This document shows, one piece after another, positions 33,767-47,473 of a stretch of 64,000 bases of DNA. Every line of letters starts with the position of its first letter. Within the stretch, counting starts at the first letter, position 1. The DNA is taken from assembly GCA_949316495.1 (NCBI GenBank), contig OX439000.1, forward strand, positions 55,404,220-55,468,219, in the 5' to 3' direction. This stretch comes from Amphiduros pacificus (taxonomy: Eukaryota; Annelida; Polychaeta; Phyllodocida; Hesionidae). Both the position numbers and the translations under genes were made by a program. The notes beneath the pieces were generated by a model. It saw only the letters and a program-made list of their open reading frames with translations. It was not told the origin of the DNA and did not search any database.

Positions 33767-35613
33767 TACAAAGCCACTCACATACAGTATCAGTGAGAGG
33801 CTGTGGCCACCCTACCAAGATCCTGGTCATCCAAATAGTCCAAAGGTCCACAGGTAAAATCAGTCACCAGTGAAAATTATAAGTAAAGCATTGTTTTCTC
33901 GTCAAAAGGTCATATTTGGAATAATATTTTATGAAAGCATGTAAAGACAAATTTATAGTGTAAGGTTGATAAAATGGCATTGTAAAAATGGGCTTTATAA
34001 GGTTGACACTTTTTGGGGTGAAAATTCTACCAAAGTTAAAATTCCACCAAAGTTTTTTTGCAATATATAATATATCCATGATTATTATATACCTAGCATG
34101 TGTTTTCAACTCTAAATGGACTTTTTAGTTTACTTCAAGTTGTAATATTATTTGGCTGAAGATTGTCCACACAGCATTTGTTTTTACATTGAACTCCACT
34201 CAGCAATGTCAGGGGTGGGAAAGCTCTGAACCAATCTGTGCAGTAAATCTGAACCAACCAGATATGTTTCAATTACCGCCCAGATTGGTTCAGAGCTCTC
34301 TCATCCCCTTTTTGTTCCAAATTTCACACGGAACACCTGTTTGCAATTAGGCCCCTCCTAATTGAGAACACCTTCAGTCTGACATTTATTCATTAGTACT
34401 TCTTGGGATGGATGTACTTACAGTATACTCAACTTAATTTTATAGTATGATAGGAATTTAAAAAAGAAATGATAAACATATCTCTTGTTAATTTTTAAAT
34501 TGAATGAAATCTTTTTTTGTACTGCATTAATTGTTAAAACACAATCTCAGAGCAAGAACTGGTCCTGGAAATTGGTTTACATACAGAATTAATTTCGATT
34601 ACAAATCTTGTGAAACTAAATATCAAAGCAATGCATTACAACACTTGTGTTGTTCTCTGTCAAAAATCTCTTTCAGACTTGTTTTGGGCAAAATTTGGGA
34701 TATTATTTCTGAAGGAATTGGCCACATTCTTGACCTCCATTAGCCATAAGGACACATTCAAAGACACCAAAGGACATAAGGGAAAATATTAAACCCCCAG
34801 TCTGACTGGTGGTTACGTTTCTCTAATTGTGGTGATTTCTCTTATCTTATCCTGATCTATTAGTAGCAACTAGCATGGACAGGTAAGGAGATAGCAACCT
34901 TCAGCAGCTGAGCATATCTGGGGAAGATACGTTTCTTGGAATTGCTGCAAATGGTTACTTTTAAACCTTTTTACTTGTTAAAAACATTAAACATTCACGG
35001 AGAATGCTAATAAACATTTTTTCATTCTGGAAAACAGACTACACAAAAAATAGTTATATAATTTTGTGTATTTCCCCAAAAAGTCAGCTTAAAGAGTTCC
35101 TGTTGTGGCCTGTCATGCCACAAGGAGTACAGTTTTTGGCAAACGTGAGTGCTTAAACCCTTTACTTAATTTATATATATCCACGCATTCCATCATTTTA
35201 CAAAATAGACAGATCTCATGACTTTTATATTAACTAATCCAGTTGTGATGTTCATGGAAAATATAATTTATTTATTTTTGTATACCTCATCTTCTGTCAC
35301 CATATTCTCAAATTCACCTGTGACATTTCTGACAGTCAATCACCATTGTTAGACACTAAGATCCAGAGACCAACAGGGCAGTACACAAAGACACAAACAT
35401 TGCTATCTGCTCTTCGGTTCAAATCATGTTAAACATCAAAATCAGGTGGTCAGTACAGCCAATTTTTAAGGCCCTGGAGATTCGCCATTCTTTTTGTGAT
35501 CCCTTACTACAAAATGCCAAAAACCTTAGGGACATTCAACTCCAATATGCCAAAAATCTGTTCAAAAAGAGGTCAATATATGACTCACTTTGGAAAGTGT
35601 CAGTGTGTCTAAG
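33767..35613. other. Intergenic, includes transporter 3' UTR
   Basis: I see no exon here. The only structured sequence is the hairpin at 34212-34308. Confidence 0.5.
34212..34308. repeat. Short inverted repeat (hairpin of about 97 nt)
   Basis: The arm GGGTGGGAAAGCTCTGAACC, continuing AATCTG, is mirrored by CAGATTGGTTCAGAGCT and CTCATCCCC, with about 17 perfect base pairs in the core and a loop of about 33 bases. It could be a tiny MITE or a transcribed hairpin. Confidence 0.7.
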
Positions 35614-35683
35614 CTGAGAGCAATAATAATTTAATAATTATTAATAATAATAATAATTTAATAATAAGTTATATTGCTCTCAG
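35614..35683. mobile_element. 70-bp palindromic micro-insertion, copy 2, 7-bp target duplication
   Basis: It starts CTGAGAGCAATA and ends TATTGCTCTCAG. The AT core is longer than in the other copies through an AAT/TTA run. GTCTAAG lies directly on both sides (35607-35613 and 35684-35690). Confidence 0.8.
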
Positions 35684-35946
35684 GTCTAAGTCAGCCAACC
35701 GAGAACAAGTCATCACCTGAGATTGATCAGTTCTGATTGTATATTTTGGTGGGTGAGACTCTGATGCATCGCTAGACATGCTAGACCAGTTTTTTAACAT
35801 CAAAACAGGGCATGAGGCTGTCAGAACTACCGATGTAATGCCAATAGGAGTAATATGAACAATGCTAGTCCAGAAACAGGGTAAATGAGGTGAATAAATT
35901 CATACAACTCATAATATACAGCTTTATTCATGCAATATTGATAATC

Positions 35947-36781
35947 CAGGGTTGGGTTTTAGCCGGCTAAAACCTATTTTAGCCATGACACATGGCTAAA
36001 ACTGTAAAAAACTAGGTTTTAGCCACTTTTCGACAGTTTTAGCCGGCTAAAACTGGCTAAAACGTGGCTAAAATGTGGCTAAAACATATTGACACATAAC
36101 TTCAGTTGAGAAAGATGAACCCTCAAGCCCAACAGGGTGTCCACCATCAGATTTTTGTGATAGGCCTTTACTAGGTCAAGGGTCACCCTACATAATTCTT
36201 TCTTTCTGCTATGAGCCGGGTGTTCTGGAATCCTGCCTGCCCTGCAGGTCAAGGGTTTGGAAGCCACCCTACATAAGCACATCTTTTGGTCACATGAAAC
36301 TGTAAGCCAAGCATGGGGAAGCCACCCTACATAATCCCTGTTCAGGGGCATTGCATGATAGGCCACTTATCAGGAAGCCACCCTACATAAATGAAGCATG
36401 TCACATTGCATGGTAGCCCAGGCATCAAGAAGCCACCCTACATGATTACAGCTTTTTGTCACATTGCAAGGTAGTATCCCAGGCATCAGGAAGCCACCCT
36501 ACATAATCCCTGTTTGCAGCTCCCACATATATGCTCAAGTGACACCAGAATATGGTCTATAATGAAAGCAACTGGCATTTGTAATATGTTCTTTGTAGTA
36601 TATGTAGATAATAAGAGGAAATAACTAGAATTTTATACACTTTTAGAGAGTTTTGGCCACTTTCAGAGGTTTTAGCCACTTTAGGTGGCTAAAACTGGCT
36701 AAAACCCATTTTAGCCGGGGTGGTTTAAACCGCGTTTTAAACCGCTTTTAACCACCTGGTGGCTAAAACCCTCCAACCCTG
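35947..36781. mobile_element. hAT-type MITE with 8-bp target duplication
   Basis: The tips are CAGGGTTGGGTTTTAGCC on the left and, on the opposite strand, CAGGGTTGGAGGGTTTTAGC. TGATAATC flanks both ends (35939-35946 and 36782-36789). An 8-bp duplication and a CAGGG-type tip fit the hAT superfamily. Both subterminal zones (35947-36082 and 36640-36775) are packed with TTTTAGCC/GGCTAAAA motifs, probably transposase-binding sites. There is no transposase. The centre is a degenerate tandem array listed separately. Confidence 0.85.
36180..36506 (+). repeat. Degenerate tandem array inside the hAT-type MITE
   Basis: Six units of about 53-75 bp each contain AAGCCACCCTACATAA or a close variant (the first is only GTCACCCTACATAA). 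Spacers share GGCATC and CACATTGCA-type words. It seems to be cargo of the MITE rather than a separate locus. Confidence 0.75.
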
Positions 36782-36789
36782 TGATAATC

Positions 36790-39487
36790 ATAATATGAGT
36801 GTTTGATGTGCAATGTATGATGTTCAACCTCAGAAATAGGTGAAAAGTATAGTAACATTCAATGTTTGATGTAAATACTACACTTATAACAGCATTATAG
36901 TTCTGTGATTATTATATAAAAGAGTGAAATATTTGTTTACATTTAGCATATCTAATTGTTGATTGTGGACAAAATTAATTGAATGATATAATGCCCAGGT
37001 GCATATCCTGGCATCTTGTGACACAATTCTGAAAATTCTCAAGAAATTGTAATGGTATCAAATATTACAACTGTAGTGCCTTATTGTACCCACAGTGTAC
37101 CATGTTTATTATCTGGCAGGGTAAATCATGTGATAATATGTGATTCAAACCGAGCCAATTAAAATAAAATGTTCACAGTTTAACATATGCTTGGCTAAAT
37201 TGGGTTGATTTGGCTTAATGATACCTTTCATGTTTCATTCATATATTTTTTATACATTGTCACGGTTATATCTGGAAGTTTGTTATTACTATTATTTTTT
37301 TTTTGGGGGGGGGGGGGGGGGTACATTAAAAGAAATTTGAAGAATACATACAAATGGCAAATTATACTGTTTATTAAGAGTAAATTATTTGATGATTTAA
37401 AATTGACAAAATCCTGACCTCTCTGAGTAATTCATGATTGACCACTCTGAAATTAACGAATCACAAGAAGGTTATATAACATAAACATGATGTATCAAAG
37501 ATTGCATAGTGCCACAGGTTCGTGGGCATGCATCAAATGTTGAAAGTCTTATGTCCTCATAAGGATTATAACGGACAAGATTATACCCTTCTGGATGGTG
37601 GTGATGATGGATTAAAACACCCCACTTGGAGGCCCATAGCTTAGCATTGAGTCATATATTATTCCTAAAAAATGTTTGTAAAATATTGAACAATTTAGCA
37701 GTCAGTGGAATCTGAACAGATCCAGATTCTTTTGTTTTAATATCTCTAAAACCTCTGGTTTCATTTTTAAAATATCACTGATGTTTTTGGTAAAATTTAT
37801 GTGATGCATCTTTTCATTCCATCTGTAACAGGACTATTACTGTTATGGTTCTATTGTTTTGAGCTAAGTATTCTATAATATTCATATATTGTTTAAAAAA
37901 AATTATTTTGAAGCAGATTTTAGCTACCAGTAGTTGCCATTGAAATGTAAACTGAAGAAATTATAGAATTTGACACTTTCATTTAATGTGTTATTGTTAC
38001 ATAAAATTAAATGCAATATTATGCAGTGAATAATCTATATCCTGCAATGTTTTGTTTTTAAAGAATGTGTTCACTCTTTTTGTGCAAAGAATGCAATAAA
38101 CAAAAATAACCTAATCTTACATAACTTATGTGTTTTGAAATATATTCAGGGACCGGGCTTGCTTGAGAATATATAATTCACGGTCTTAATGGGGTGCATG
38201 GAAGTGAAAATTATGATTCACTGTTTGGGGCTGCTACCAAATCCTATAAGAACTTTTTGCAACTAATCATTATATCCAAAATAAGTAATGTCAACATTAT
38301 CACATCTCCGTAAAGAAGAGCCCATTTTAAATGTTATACCCATTTGTTGGCTTGCCATAATTAAGAAAAATAAAATGGTGGCAAATTGTCTTGAATGTAA
38401 TGAGGACTCAATTAACAATAATTATTAAAATCAGAAGAATCTTTGTCAGGCTTTGGAATTGGGATAATGCACTTTTTGAAGGAGTAAAATCACTACTTTC
38501 CCATGCTCTATTTTGAATATCTAGAAGGTACCAAAGTGAATAAATCCTATAAAGTGATATATGTTTTGATATGGAAGCAGTGTCATAAGATGTATCTGGA
38601 GCAAGATTCAAATCTGATATTGGAAATGATTTATTATATTGTTCAAATCATTAAAATTATAATTCTCCAATCTGGTGATTGGGGATCATTTATAATTATT
38701 ATATTAACTTAATATCTTGGAGTGAGCAACAAATCATTAACAGATTTTCATATTTCATCTGATTCATAGATTTCCATATGGGGACCAAACTTATAAAAAT
38801 AAAATTTGATTTGCAATAAATGTTTCTAACTATATATTTATTGTATACATACAATTTACATTCACATAACATCTGAGTATAACTCACAATATTAGTATCA
38901 AGCCAATTAGCTCAAGATCTGATTTTGTTTTGATATAGATCACTGCCTTAATTCTTTATGAGTTCAATATTTTAATAGACAACACTCAACATGCAGTAAC
39001 AATGGGTTTCTGTTGTTCATGGTATTGGTGCAATACAAAGTGGGCATCCCATGAGAAGCTGGGGAAAACCAATAATTACACATCCTGGCATGTCAGAAAC
39101 TTGTGCTTCATGGTGGATTAACAGTATATTTGATTATCTAAACTCTTAAATTAAATGTACAGTTAAAAGGTTCATATCAATCATGATTTAGTGACTGAAT
39201 CACTCAGCAATGGTAATCGACTGATCTTAAATTTACCAACTAAAATTTAATTCTGACAATATAGGCATCAAATTTAGTGTACATATTTTACATTTTACTT
39301 GAATGAAAGTCTCTGATTTTAGAACTGATAATATTTGGTTAAAACAAGGATAACAGATAATTTGCTACTTATCCAAGCAGCGTATTGCATGCATACCAGG
39401 TGGAGGTTGATGAAGATGAGCTTCACAGAGAAGACATGTCTATACTGTATGAACATGCAATGGCTTATATTGGGATGTAGGTCGGCA
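36790..39487. other. AT-rich intergenic DNA, no gene seen
   Basis: It contains a T-run followed by 17 G at 37305-37321. I found no supported exon or recognisable repeat. Confidence 0.5.
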
Positions 39488-39650
39488 TTAATAAGCTTCC
39501 TCCTCTGGTCCAAAGTGTAAATTTAAAGGCACATTACTGCACTTGATTGGCCTGGACATTTGATTAATATAGAGCTCATCGTCTTTTTTCCAAGATATAA
39601 AGGCATTAAAGTCCAGGCAGGGCAGGAACCAGTATGTGATGTCCTGAATT
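39488..39650 (-). CDS. Doubtful terminal exon, unrecognised protein
   Basis: On the minus strand a strong acceptor (TTTTTTTACAG) at 39651-39652 opens a frame of 53 codons plus stop. It reads IQDITYWFLPCLDFNAF and further on ends HFGPEEEAY. The composition is protein-like, with Trp, Cys and a charged end, but I know no family match. I could not find a confident upstream exon: the next 250 bases have short frames on this strand without good donors. It could be a pseudogene fragment or chance. Confidence 0.25.
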
Positions 39651-42600
39651 CTGTAAAAAAATTGATTTATGAGCAGCATTGAGGAAATTGAAGACCGACA
39701 ACCTTTTTGAAAGAATGTTTCTTTTTTCAGTTGTATATATAGTTTGGTAAGCATAATGCATACACCATACTGTGATGGTGTAGAATACAAACTTGATATC
39801 CTTCACCGGTATCCTTATGTTTCTTTCAATTATAATTGCCACATTTATCCAAAAATTCATACATTGTCACAACTCGAAGACATAGACCAATGGTCTGCAG
39901 CAAGATGTCTACCTCGATATTACCATCATTTATAAGCTGATCATTTGGAGTATTTACCAAGGTTTTGCAGGCCGAGAAATCAATGGGGTAAAAATAATGT
40001 AACCAATACCGACCAGCACTTCTACATTGCTTTACAAGTTTTCAAATGAGTCTATATTTTGGCTAATGAAAATGAACATTACAAATTGTATTTGCTCCAA
40101 CTTGTTATGTATTGATATCTTGATCCTTGTTGGCTGATATTATTTAATAGGCAGTCTATCTGACAACTCCTTCAGAGGTGAAGACTTCAGTTGACGGACA
40201 GAGAGAATGACAGAAAATTTCTCCACTTCCCTGCAGAAGCTATGCTGACAAAGCCAAAAGTCACACATCTTTCAAATTTAGGTCTGTATACCGGAATTTT
40301 AAAAATTATTTTGAAGAAAATTTAAGGACACTATGGATGCATTATGCTGAGAGAAATAAATCGAACTGCATGCTGGAAGATAACATGTGAAATATGCAAT
40401 TGCCCTTGGTCCTCAGGAGAGGACTTATATAAGTAAACCAGATTGTGAACATTTATCTTTGTTTCTTGTAAAATCATCCATAAATTTCAAGCTTGGGTTT
40501 ATATGAAGTATCAACATGATCAATTACACGTACACTAACATATTACAGGAATATGATCTAATTTGTTCAACACCAACTTATATAAACAACCAATATCTTA
40601 TTATATTGCAATGCTTCTTGAAGGCCTGTACATGTATATTAAATAATCACGTTTTAAATTATATCTAAAAGACTGTACATATATGGTTAAAATATAGCTC
40701 TCTTGGTCCTAATGCTAACACTAAGACATAAATATGTCATTCTTTCATTAACATGATAAATGCAAACAACCTTAGACTATTTATTGCAGCAAGATGTCTA
40801 CCTAGATATTACCGTCATTTATTTGGCAGGTTTTATTAATTAACTGTCCATCTGTTGTAAATATTCAAACAAAAGTATATACCATAAAGCTGTAAAATTA
40901 CTCAATCTTGCTTCATCACATTAAACAAAACACTTTTTTTTATCAAACTTCTCAACAAAACCAGTTAATCTATAACTGCATGATCAGAATAAATATTAAT
41001 TAACAACTGTTGACATCAACATTAATGTCATGTGGCACTTATTGTTACATACCAGAGAATAGCAAATTTATACTCCAATTTACTCATTAGATGTATAACT
41101 TAAAAATAACTGAAGATTGTCACTACTCAAAGGATGCTTGCTACAAAAATCATTTCTTAAAATGAAAAATTCCTTTTAAAATCCTGCTGAATGAAAGCTA
41201 AAGAAAAACAGGTGCAGATAATTGTCCTACCTAGGTTTTGAATTATTGGTATATACAGCAGTCACAACATTTCAAACTATTAACATTGCATTTTCAACTA
41301 AGTGAGTTAAGTCAATCTTTGTACCAACTCAGCAGATAGTACAGCTTAACAAAGCCTAAAAAACGCTATTTGATGGTATATTTAAATTAAGGTTTATTAC
41401 TGGATATCATATTTAAACTTGTTAAGTTGTAAAGTTGCTTTTGGGGAACATTTTACACAGAAACTGACACTGATTTGGGGATTTTTCAAACACTCTGAGC
41501 CACTGAACTCATGGCAAGCTTGTTTCATGTATGCCACTGTATGTAATTGTACAAAAACAAAATTAAAGAAAATCACTTTACAACATTTACAAATTCTCTA
41601 GCAGTATGCTTGATAATATATAACAATGTAATAGATAATAAATAGACCTATTTACTATTTACAATGTGGTATGAATAATACTAGGAAACCAAAATAGTAT
41701 TCCTCACTCAATTTTTCATGAATATTAAAAATAAAACTTGTAAAATAAACACTTTTGATTATTTTGTACTCAATTGTTGTAATTCATTCACATTTATTTA
41801 AGAACATAAATTTATATGCTAAAATTAATAAGATATCATCTTCGAAGCAGAGATTTATGATTAAAGATAAATGAACTTATCCCTTGACTAGCAGACATTC
41901 CTAATTGTAAAATTTACCTTATAACTGAATTTTAAGTTGAATTTTATGACCTTTCTTTGGGCAAAAAAAAGAGATGACATATAAAAAAGATATAAATTTT
42001 AAATTAAATTTCAGAGACATGGGAATAAACACACTTAATCTTTAATCTTCATGATCCAACTATTCATTAGTGCTTTTGGTCAAAAATTAAAAAAAAAACA
42101 CAAAAATTATTACTTTCATTTCAGATCTGTTAATTCAAGATTAACATCATTTCCCCTTTCAGAAGTTTGGGATATAACGACATATGATTTGGGGCATTTA
42201 TTATGGAGGATAATGTGATAGTTTTTGGAAGCACCATATTTTCAGGCAGTATTCCCTGTGGAACCTGTGAGACACAATTAACAGTAGTACAACTCTAAAC
42301 ACTATTTTATTGGGGACATTACCAGATGTTTATGCAGCAATTAACTAAGAAACCAGTTTTAAATTTGTTCAAGAAGTAAATAAAATATACTGGTTCTTCC
42401 TCAATTTTTAACAAGAATCAACATCTTTAGAAATTATTCCACAAGAACTACTACAAGGTTTAGTCTGCATACTCAGTTCTCCTCCCTTATCTAATAAAAA
42501 TCTGACAAAGCTGGTTAAACTGAATATCATTTCTGAGCAAAAACTACACAGTAGTTGGTTTGACATTTCCATCAAAAAGGGACACAGGCTGAATCACTGA

Positions 42601-42920
42601 AGATAATACACTAATTACAAAGCCATACATACAAAAGCTATTCTAAAAAGCACAGTTATCTATTTGGCAAAGGCAACTTTATTTTTTTATCATTCAAGAA
42701 TATAATTTATGCAATTTGCTTTGATATGAGATACTCAATAATATACATAAAATCATATGTAGTCATGATCATTTACAGTATATAATTTTACCAATCAAGA
42801 GTCCAATTATACCTATCTGCTATAATTATAAATGATAAATTTCGTGCTCAGAAATTCATATTTTCACTGATACATTTCCATGATTATGGCTGTTACTACA
42901 ACCAATCTACTGCTGTCTGT
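39651..42920. other. AT-rich intergenic DNA and zinc-finger gene 3' flank
   Basis: A motif GCAGCAAGATGTCTACCT with a similar following stretch occurs at about 39898 and again at about 40790, so at least one low-copy repeat is present. Around 40040-40260 there are words of the repeat family at 56967 (CTCCAACTTGTTAT, GACGGACAG) in a rearranged order. No supported exon was seen. Confidence 0.4.
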
Positions 42921-45900
42921 CTAGAATCTTTCATCTTCACCATTGTTCAACATTTCTGGTGGGATCTGAATGTCTGAGGATTGACCATTAGCAAGAGATT
43001 CAAGCCGTTCCTCAACTGTTAACTGCTCATCTTCCTGCTCCTCTCCATCTTCCTCCTGCTCATCTGCATCTTCTTCCTGCTCATCAGCCTCCTCTTCCTG
43101 ATCTTCAGCCTCCTCCATCTGCTCCTCAACATCTTCCTCCGGCTCTTTGGTATCTCCTTCTTGCTCTTCGTAGTCCTCTTCATCCTGCATATTATCGTAT
43201 TGGTCTATAAGTTGAGACCCATAAGGTGCCACCATCACCGCATGTGACGCTGTACCACCCGTACCATTGTGTATCTCCATATGGGTCAGCAAGTCCTTTT
43301 TACGGCGGAAACCATGTTTACATACAGAGCAGTTATACTGAAACTGTTTGAGATGGACACCCATCACATGCTGCATCATGTTGCCCTTCACAGTGAAACG
43401 CTTACCACAATGTTGGCACTGAAAGCGCTTACCACGATGCTTCTCGTGAACAATCTCTATATGTTTGTTCATGTTGTCTTTGAGGTGGAAGCCCTTGCTA
43501 CAATAGCTACACCTGTGTCGAAAGTCACCATGAATGTACCGATGGCGACGCAGACGGCCTTTTGTGAGGAATGTCTTACCACATTCATCGCAGTGGAACA
43601 CCTGTGTGGTCTCATGTGTACAGTTTATATGTTCTTTGAGACTTCTATTTTCTGTAAAACTGGCAGGACAATGTTTGCAGTAGAATCGTTTCTGCTGTGG
43701 TTGGTGACACTGACGCAGATGCTGCCTCAGAGAAACAGGAGTCTTATAGAGCTTGCGACACAGTGGGCAGTTGACTGCAGAGTCCTTAGAGGCATGGCAC
43801 TGTTTCATGTGTGATGAAATATTACTGATAGAACTAACTAGTTTTCCACAGATTGGACATGGTGTCCTCATGAGTGGTCGGATCTCTTCCAGGTAGGATT
43901 TTTTGGATGGATGATCTGGATGCAGCTTCTTGACATGGCGGAATAGGTAACCATAGTCCTTTACCTTGACTGTGCAGAACTTACACTGAACCTTAAACTC
44001 TCGTTTGTAGGCTCTCTTTCCTTCTCTGTGATGTATTGTTTCTGTTTCTGCTCCTGTTGCAATTTTCATAAGTTGTTTGATCAGTTTGGAGCTATTGACA
44101 ACAACACCATCCTCATCTGTTTTCAGAGTTTGCATTCTTTCCTCGTGTTGTGCAGCATTGGCTAGAGACATGAGCCCCTCTTCCATGTCTTGGCCTGGAG
44201 CAAGTACAATCTCCTTTGCCCCAACTGTCCAGTCGTCTTGGTCCTGTCCCTCAGTTTTAGGAGTGCTGTGTACCACAATGACTGTGTTTCCTGCATCATT
44301 TATTTCCACTGTTGTCCTTGGTTCGTCATCTTCTTCCTCTTTCATGAATTCTCTGGTACGAGCAAGATTCATCATGTGTCTTTTCTTCTGTGGGAGCCTC
44401 AACTGGCTTTCTTCAAGCACCACTGTTTGCTGTGGCTTTTTCAATGATGATTGCTGAGTGGATTTGGACTCTGGCAGGTAGCATGGCCTACGTGGTGGCC
44501 TGGAAGGTACCTCCTGTCCTGACCCAGATCGACCTCCCCCTTCCTCCTCAGATGGTGCTGCCGGTGTCTGCATGGTTTGTCTTGGTAAAGGCTGTGGTAA
44601 TAATGTTGATATTTTCCTTTTTTCGTTGGGAGTATCCTTATCAGACTTAGAAGATTCATTCTCTTCATCTATTTGGAGCTTTGGTTTACTACAAACAGAT
44701 TCTGAGTCATTGTCATTGGTTTTATCATTTTGTTGTATTGACACTTCCTGTTCAGTTTCGATTACTATAGCATATTTTTTTATAAATTCCTCAGTTTCTT
44801 TATCTTTTTCCACCTCTTTGTCATATTGCAGCTCCTTTTCTACTACATCGTTTTGCTTGTTCTTTTCATCATCATGAAGTTCAGTTTTATCCTGTTGCTT
44901 AGTTTCATTGACCTTTTCCTCTTCTCTTGGTTGCTTGCTTTCTTCTTCTGAGTTGTGAGGACCGGATAAAACCCTAGGTCTTCTTCCTGGACCTCCTTTC
45001 CGTTTTTTTTGTCTCCAAATTCTTGACAAGGCAGTCCCTTGCCTCATAAAGCCTTTCTTTGGTGGTAATTTATGCAACAGTTTTTTCTTTGTAACACACT
45101 GTTCCTGACTGAATTCATTTTGACTAGCCTCTTCACTTTTTATTTTCGTGTTTGATTCTTCCTCTGCATAATGTTCAGAGGATAGCTCTGGTGGTTGCTT
45201 AAGCCTAGCCTTTGTTGGCCAAGGCTTTTTCTGTGGTGAATCCTCTTTCTTATTTTTGCCAGAATCTGAGTTAACAATACTGCGGCGTGTCATTCTAGGG
45301 TGAGCTATCTCCTCTTCTTCTGATCTATTTTTCTTGACTTCTTTTTCTTCATCTTCTTCATCAAGATTACTCAATTCTGTCTTTCTTTTTGGCCCCTGCT
45401 CAGTTTCCTGATCCTGAGATTTAATTTCCTCACCCCTTTGGAACTGATCATCTTCGGTTTCCTGAGTAATAGGGGTTTCTTTTTCCAATGCCCGTCTTTT
45501 CCACCAGCCCCTCTTTCCTCTACCACGGCCACGCCTTCTGCCTCGTCTACCTCGCAATCCCACCTGCTGAAACTCATTTTCTTCTCTATTTTCCCCTTCT
45601 TTTTTCTCATATTTTTCATCATCAGACTTAATTTCTTCATGGTCAGGGCTTGTGAAAATGTGACCACCCCTCCCTCTTGAATCACGACCTCGAAAATTTA
45701 AATTGCCCTTTCCTCTTTTTGATACTGGTTGAGGGCTGGTCTCTACCACTGCATCATCCAATACTTCAGGCTCAGCATTTTCTATGGTCACCACTGAAAA
45801 GAAAACATATAATATATGAAAAGAGAATCTTATAAAGACTGTGCCTGTTTCATCAAATTCCTGTCAAAGTTTTCACAAAATAATGGAGGGAACAGGAGAT

Positions 45901-47473
45901 TGGTAAATGATATACAGTCATGATACTCCAGATGATACATTCAAGCTATCTAATTGAATTCAACTAAAATACATAGATATGCAACAATTACTGCATTTTT
46001 GAAACTGGCTATAATTATGCTTGTACTCATGTGGTCACTGTTGTGGTACATAAGGAGGTCAGGCTTGTACCAATAAACAAACACTGGACAAACAGGCCTC
46101 TGTAAGCCAAATCACTCCAGTGTCCCAAACTGAAGATGCCCCATTGTTAGCAAACTTTTACTAGGCAGATGTCTGCACTTGATCACTGGTTAGCTAAACA
46201 AAGTTTGTTCACAAAGTATTCAATGGGTGATTTGGATTTTAGCAGAAGATCCATATACTTTCAAATGGCAGATAAAATTATGTCAGGGAAACATCATCAT
46301 AGACACGGATATTAAAAGTTGATCACAAAGTTTAGTGTATAGACATTTATATTGCTAAAGAAAAGGTGCTTACAAAACTGATTTCATGAAAGCTTTAAGG
46401 TTGGTGTAATACAAAATAGGATCAGTATTCACATGATCTAAAGAAGAAACAAATGTTGAGTGATATAATCTTATTTCAAAGTTTGGCTAATACCTAAAAA
46501 ATTATGTGGAAAAGGGATGTCATTCAACATGATCAAGAACTGATAGTCATTTGAACAATTTAAATCTGCCAGTTAATAAACAAGAAGCATAACCTCATGG
46601 GTTGATAGTTCTGCTGACTTGAATGAAAACACATGAAGTGAAATAAAATGTAACTGGCAAACAGGTTATGATCCACCTCTAAATCTGAATATAACAAATA
46701 AAAAAAATAGAAAGAGACAAAATAATTATTTACATAAACAAACCAAACATAAACAAACAAAAAATAAAACAATTTAATCAAAACAACAAAATTTCAAAGG
46801 TGGGAATTGAAGAGTATCCATTGCCAATCTGTGGATTTCAAAACAGTTTAATACCGCGGTCCACTTGGAATCGTGGCTATTTTGACCATAATTCGGAGTA
46901 TACGCCCAGGGAGTGTACACCCAGGGAGTAAACACCCAGGGAGTGTACACCCACAACAGTCCAAATATCTTTTTAGGTCCCAATCACACTAAGGATGAAT
47001 TTCCACCCCTCAAAATCTTCAAATTAGGTAAGGATTAGGTCAAAAGACTCTTAAGTTGTAATTGGGGAACCATGAGCTTCGCGTTCTGGCTATTAGGCCA
47101 TGGTGAATTCTTCGTGAGGATGGGTTCATGGATGATCATTATTGTGCATCATCACCATTCTATTGCAGGAAAGCATCATTTCAGACGAACATTAGATGAC
47201 CAATGAACTGCGTCTGTGGGAGACCTGTGATTACATTTCCTTCCCATCGTTAACCATAAAAACAGTTAAACATATTAAATGCATCAACATACCCGCTATA
47301 AATAGTTTGACGGAGTCATCGCTCTGTTTGTGGACGGTGATTTCACTGCACGTCCCCTCGTCTTTGTTGACAGCTTGGAAGCGAGCTCGTAAATCTCGCT
47401 TCAGTTTGTAGCAGGCTTCTACCACATTGGGTGGCAAAATGAGCTCTATACTCGACAAAACCTCGCCCCGCAT
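42921..47473 (-). CDS. C2H2 zinc-finger protein, two coding exons
   Basis: Coding exons are 47473-47293 and 45793-42921, joined in phase 1, giving 1,017 residues. The first exon encodes a compact N-terminus (MRGEVLSSIELILPPNVVEA). The second opens VTIENAEPEV, then has an Arg/Gly patch (GRRGRRRGRGRGKRG), a long acidic and basic low-complexity region and, at about residues 664-902, eight C2H2 fingers. The first two fingers are atypical (CKFC...H...H and CPICGKLV), the rest classical (for example CDECGKTF and CQHCGKRF). A Glu-rich tail (EEQEED repeats) follows. It is probably a nuclear DNA-binding protein; the Arg/Gly patch might bind RNA. I do not recognise an orthologue. The 1.5-kb intron carries two old repeats. 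The first exon lies in a locally CpG-richer stretch. Confidence 0.88.
46030..46400 (-). repeat. Unclassified interspersed repeat, copy 3 (reverse)
   Basis: On the minus strand it carries the same landmarks as the repeats at 19560 and 20497 (TTGCTAACAATGGGGCA, GTGCAGACATCTGCCTAGT, TTTGTGATCAA). It lies in the zinc-finger gene intron. Confidence 0.6.
46575..46690 (+). repeat. Fragment matching the head of the 57/60-kb elements
   Basis: CATAACCTCATGGGTTGATA, then GTTCTGCTGACTTGAATG and CAGGTTATGAT repeat the first 110 bases or so of the elements at 56950 and 59935. Only the head is present. Confidence 0.75.

Noticed and set aside
43269-45680. Several plus-strand frames of 80-181 codons
   Set aside because: They are the opposite strand of the zinc-finger coding exon.
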